This document shows, piece after piece, positions 63,865 through 64,000 of a DNA stretch of 64,000 nucleotides (position 1 is the stretch's first letter; each line of letters starts with the position of its first letter). Below the pieces are notes generated by a model. It worked only from the letters and a program-made list of their open reading frames with translations, ran no database searches and was not told the DNA's origin. The DNA comes from Sinotaia quadrata (taxonomy: Eukaryota > Mollusca > Gastropoda > Architaenioglossa > Viviparidae): assembly GCA_028829895.1 (NCBI GenBank), contig CM054182.1, positions 32,906,879-32,970,878 on the forward strand, in the 5' to 3' direction. Both the position numbers and the translations under genes were made by a program.

Positions 63865-63908
63865 AACTTTCTCAAGATAAGATATATATATCTTATCTTG
63901 AGAAAGTT
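63865..63908. repeat. Perfect 44-bp palindrome
   Basis: AACTTTCTCAAGATAAGATA continues through TATA into its exact reverse complement, giving 22-bp arms with no spacer. It is followed by two tandem copies of an (AT)n-GTTAAA(A/G)GATTTAATTTA unit reaching the end of the window. Confidence 0.93.
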
Positions 63909-64000
63909 ATATATATATATGTTAAAGGATTTAATTTACGTGACTTGATTAGTTTTATATATATATATATATGTTAAAAGATTTAATTTATATAGTTTGA
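63909..64000. repeat. ~52-bp AT-rich tandem pair at window end
   Basis: Two copies of ATATATATATATGTTAAAGG then ATTTAATTTA, separated by CGTGACTTGATTAG. Truncated by the window edge. Confidence 0.8.

Overview
The window is animal nuclear DNA: AT-rich, no long ORFs, short exons with GT-AG introns, many minisatellites and decayed transposons. The gene content and repeat style suggest a protostome invertebrate, most likely a lophotrochozoan such as a mollusc. That placement is inference; the sequence only shows a metazoan-type gene and genome.

One protein-coding gene is recognisable, on the minus strand from about 61.5 kb down to 10.03 kb: an ADAM17/TACE-type membrane metalloprotease (sheddase). 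Fifteen exons can be joined in frame with GT-AG introns (492 residues plus stop with the preferred tail exon). In order they encode the end of the catalytic domain with the zinc site, the Met-turn, the disintegrin domain, the membrane-proximal cysteine-rich domain, the juxtamembrane helix, the transmembrane segment and an acidic/serine-rich cytoplasmic tail. The pro-domain and first half of the catalytic domain are not found and should lie beyond 64 kb. The most striking point is that the catalytic glutamate of the HExxH zinc site is completed by a 6-nt microexon at 55979-55984; without it the motif is destroyed.

The rest is intron and 3' flank. 1-10 kb: 3' flank with a hAT MITE, two minisatellites and an LTR-retrotransposon derivative that keeps a primer-binding site. 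10.3-20 kb: introns of the tail-coding part, with 25-40 bp minisatellites. 20-29 kb: a large intron with a chain of different minisatellites, a 1.94-kb LTR-like insertion with 5-bp target duplication inside one of them, a second candidate long insertion and a deleted piggyBac copy. 30.3-36.7 kb: a 1.1-kb LTR-like insertion and two LTRs of the family seen at 7.4 kb. 36.8-42.4 kb: a piggyBac relic in which a new 52-bp minisatellite has arisen, a hAT relic with intact ends, and a pogo/Tigger relic. 42.6-53.5 kb: a ~38-bp minisatellite split by a solo LTR, a BED-finger hAT fragment, a short hAT MITE and the longest piggyBac relic. 53.7-64 kb: the introns around the microexon with more minisatellites, a 143-bp tandem duplication, and upstream a MITE, a hAT transposase fragment and a 44-bp perfect palindrome.

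No tRNA, rRNA, CRISPR or prokaryotic-type feature was seen.
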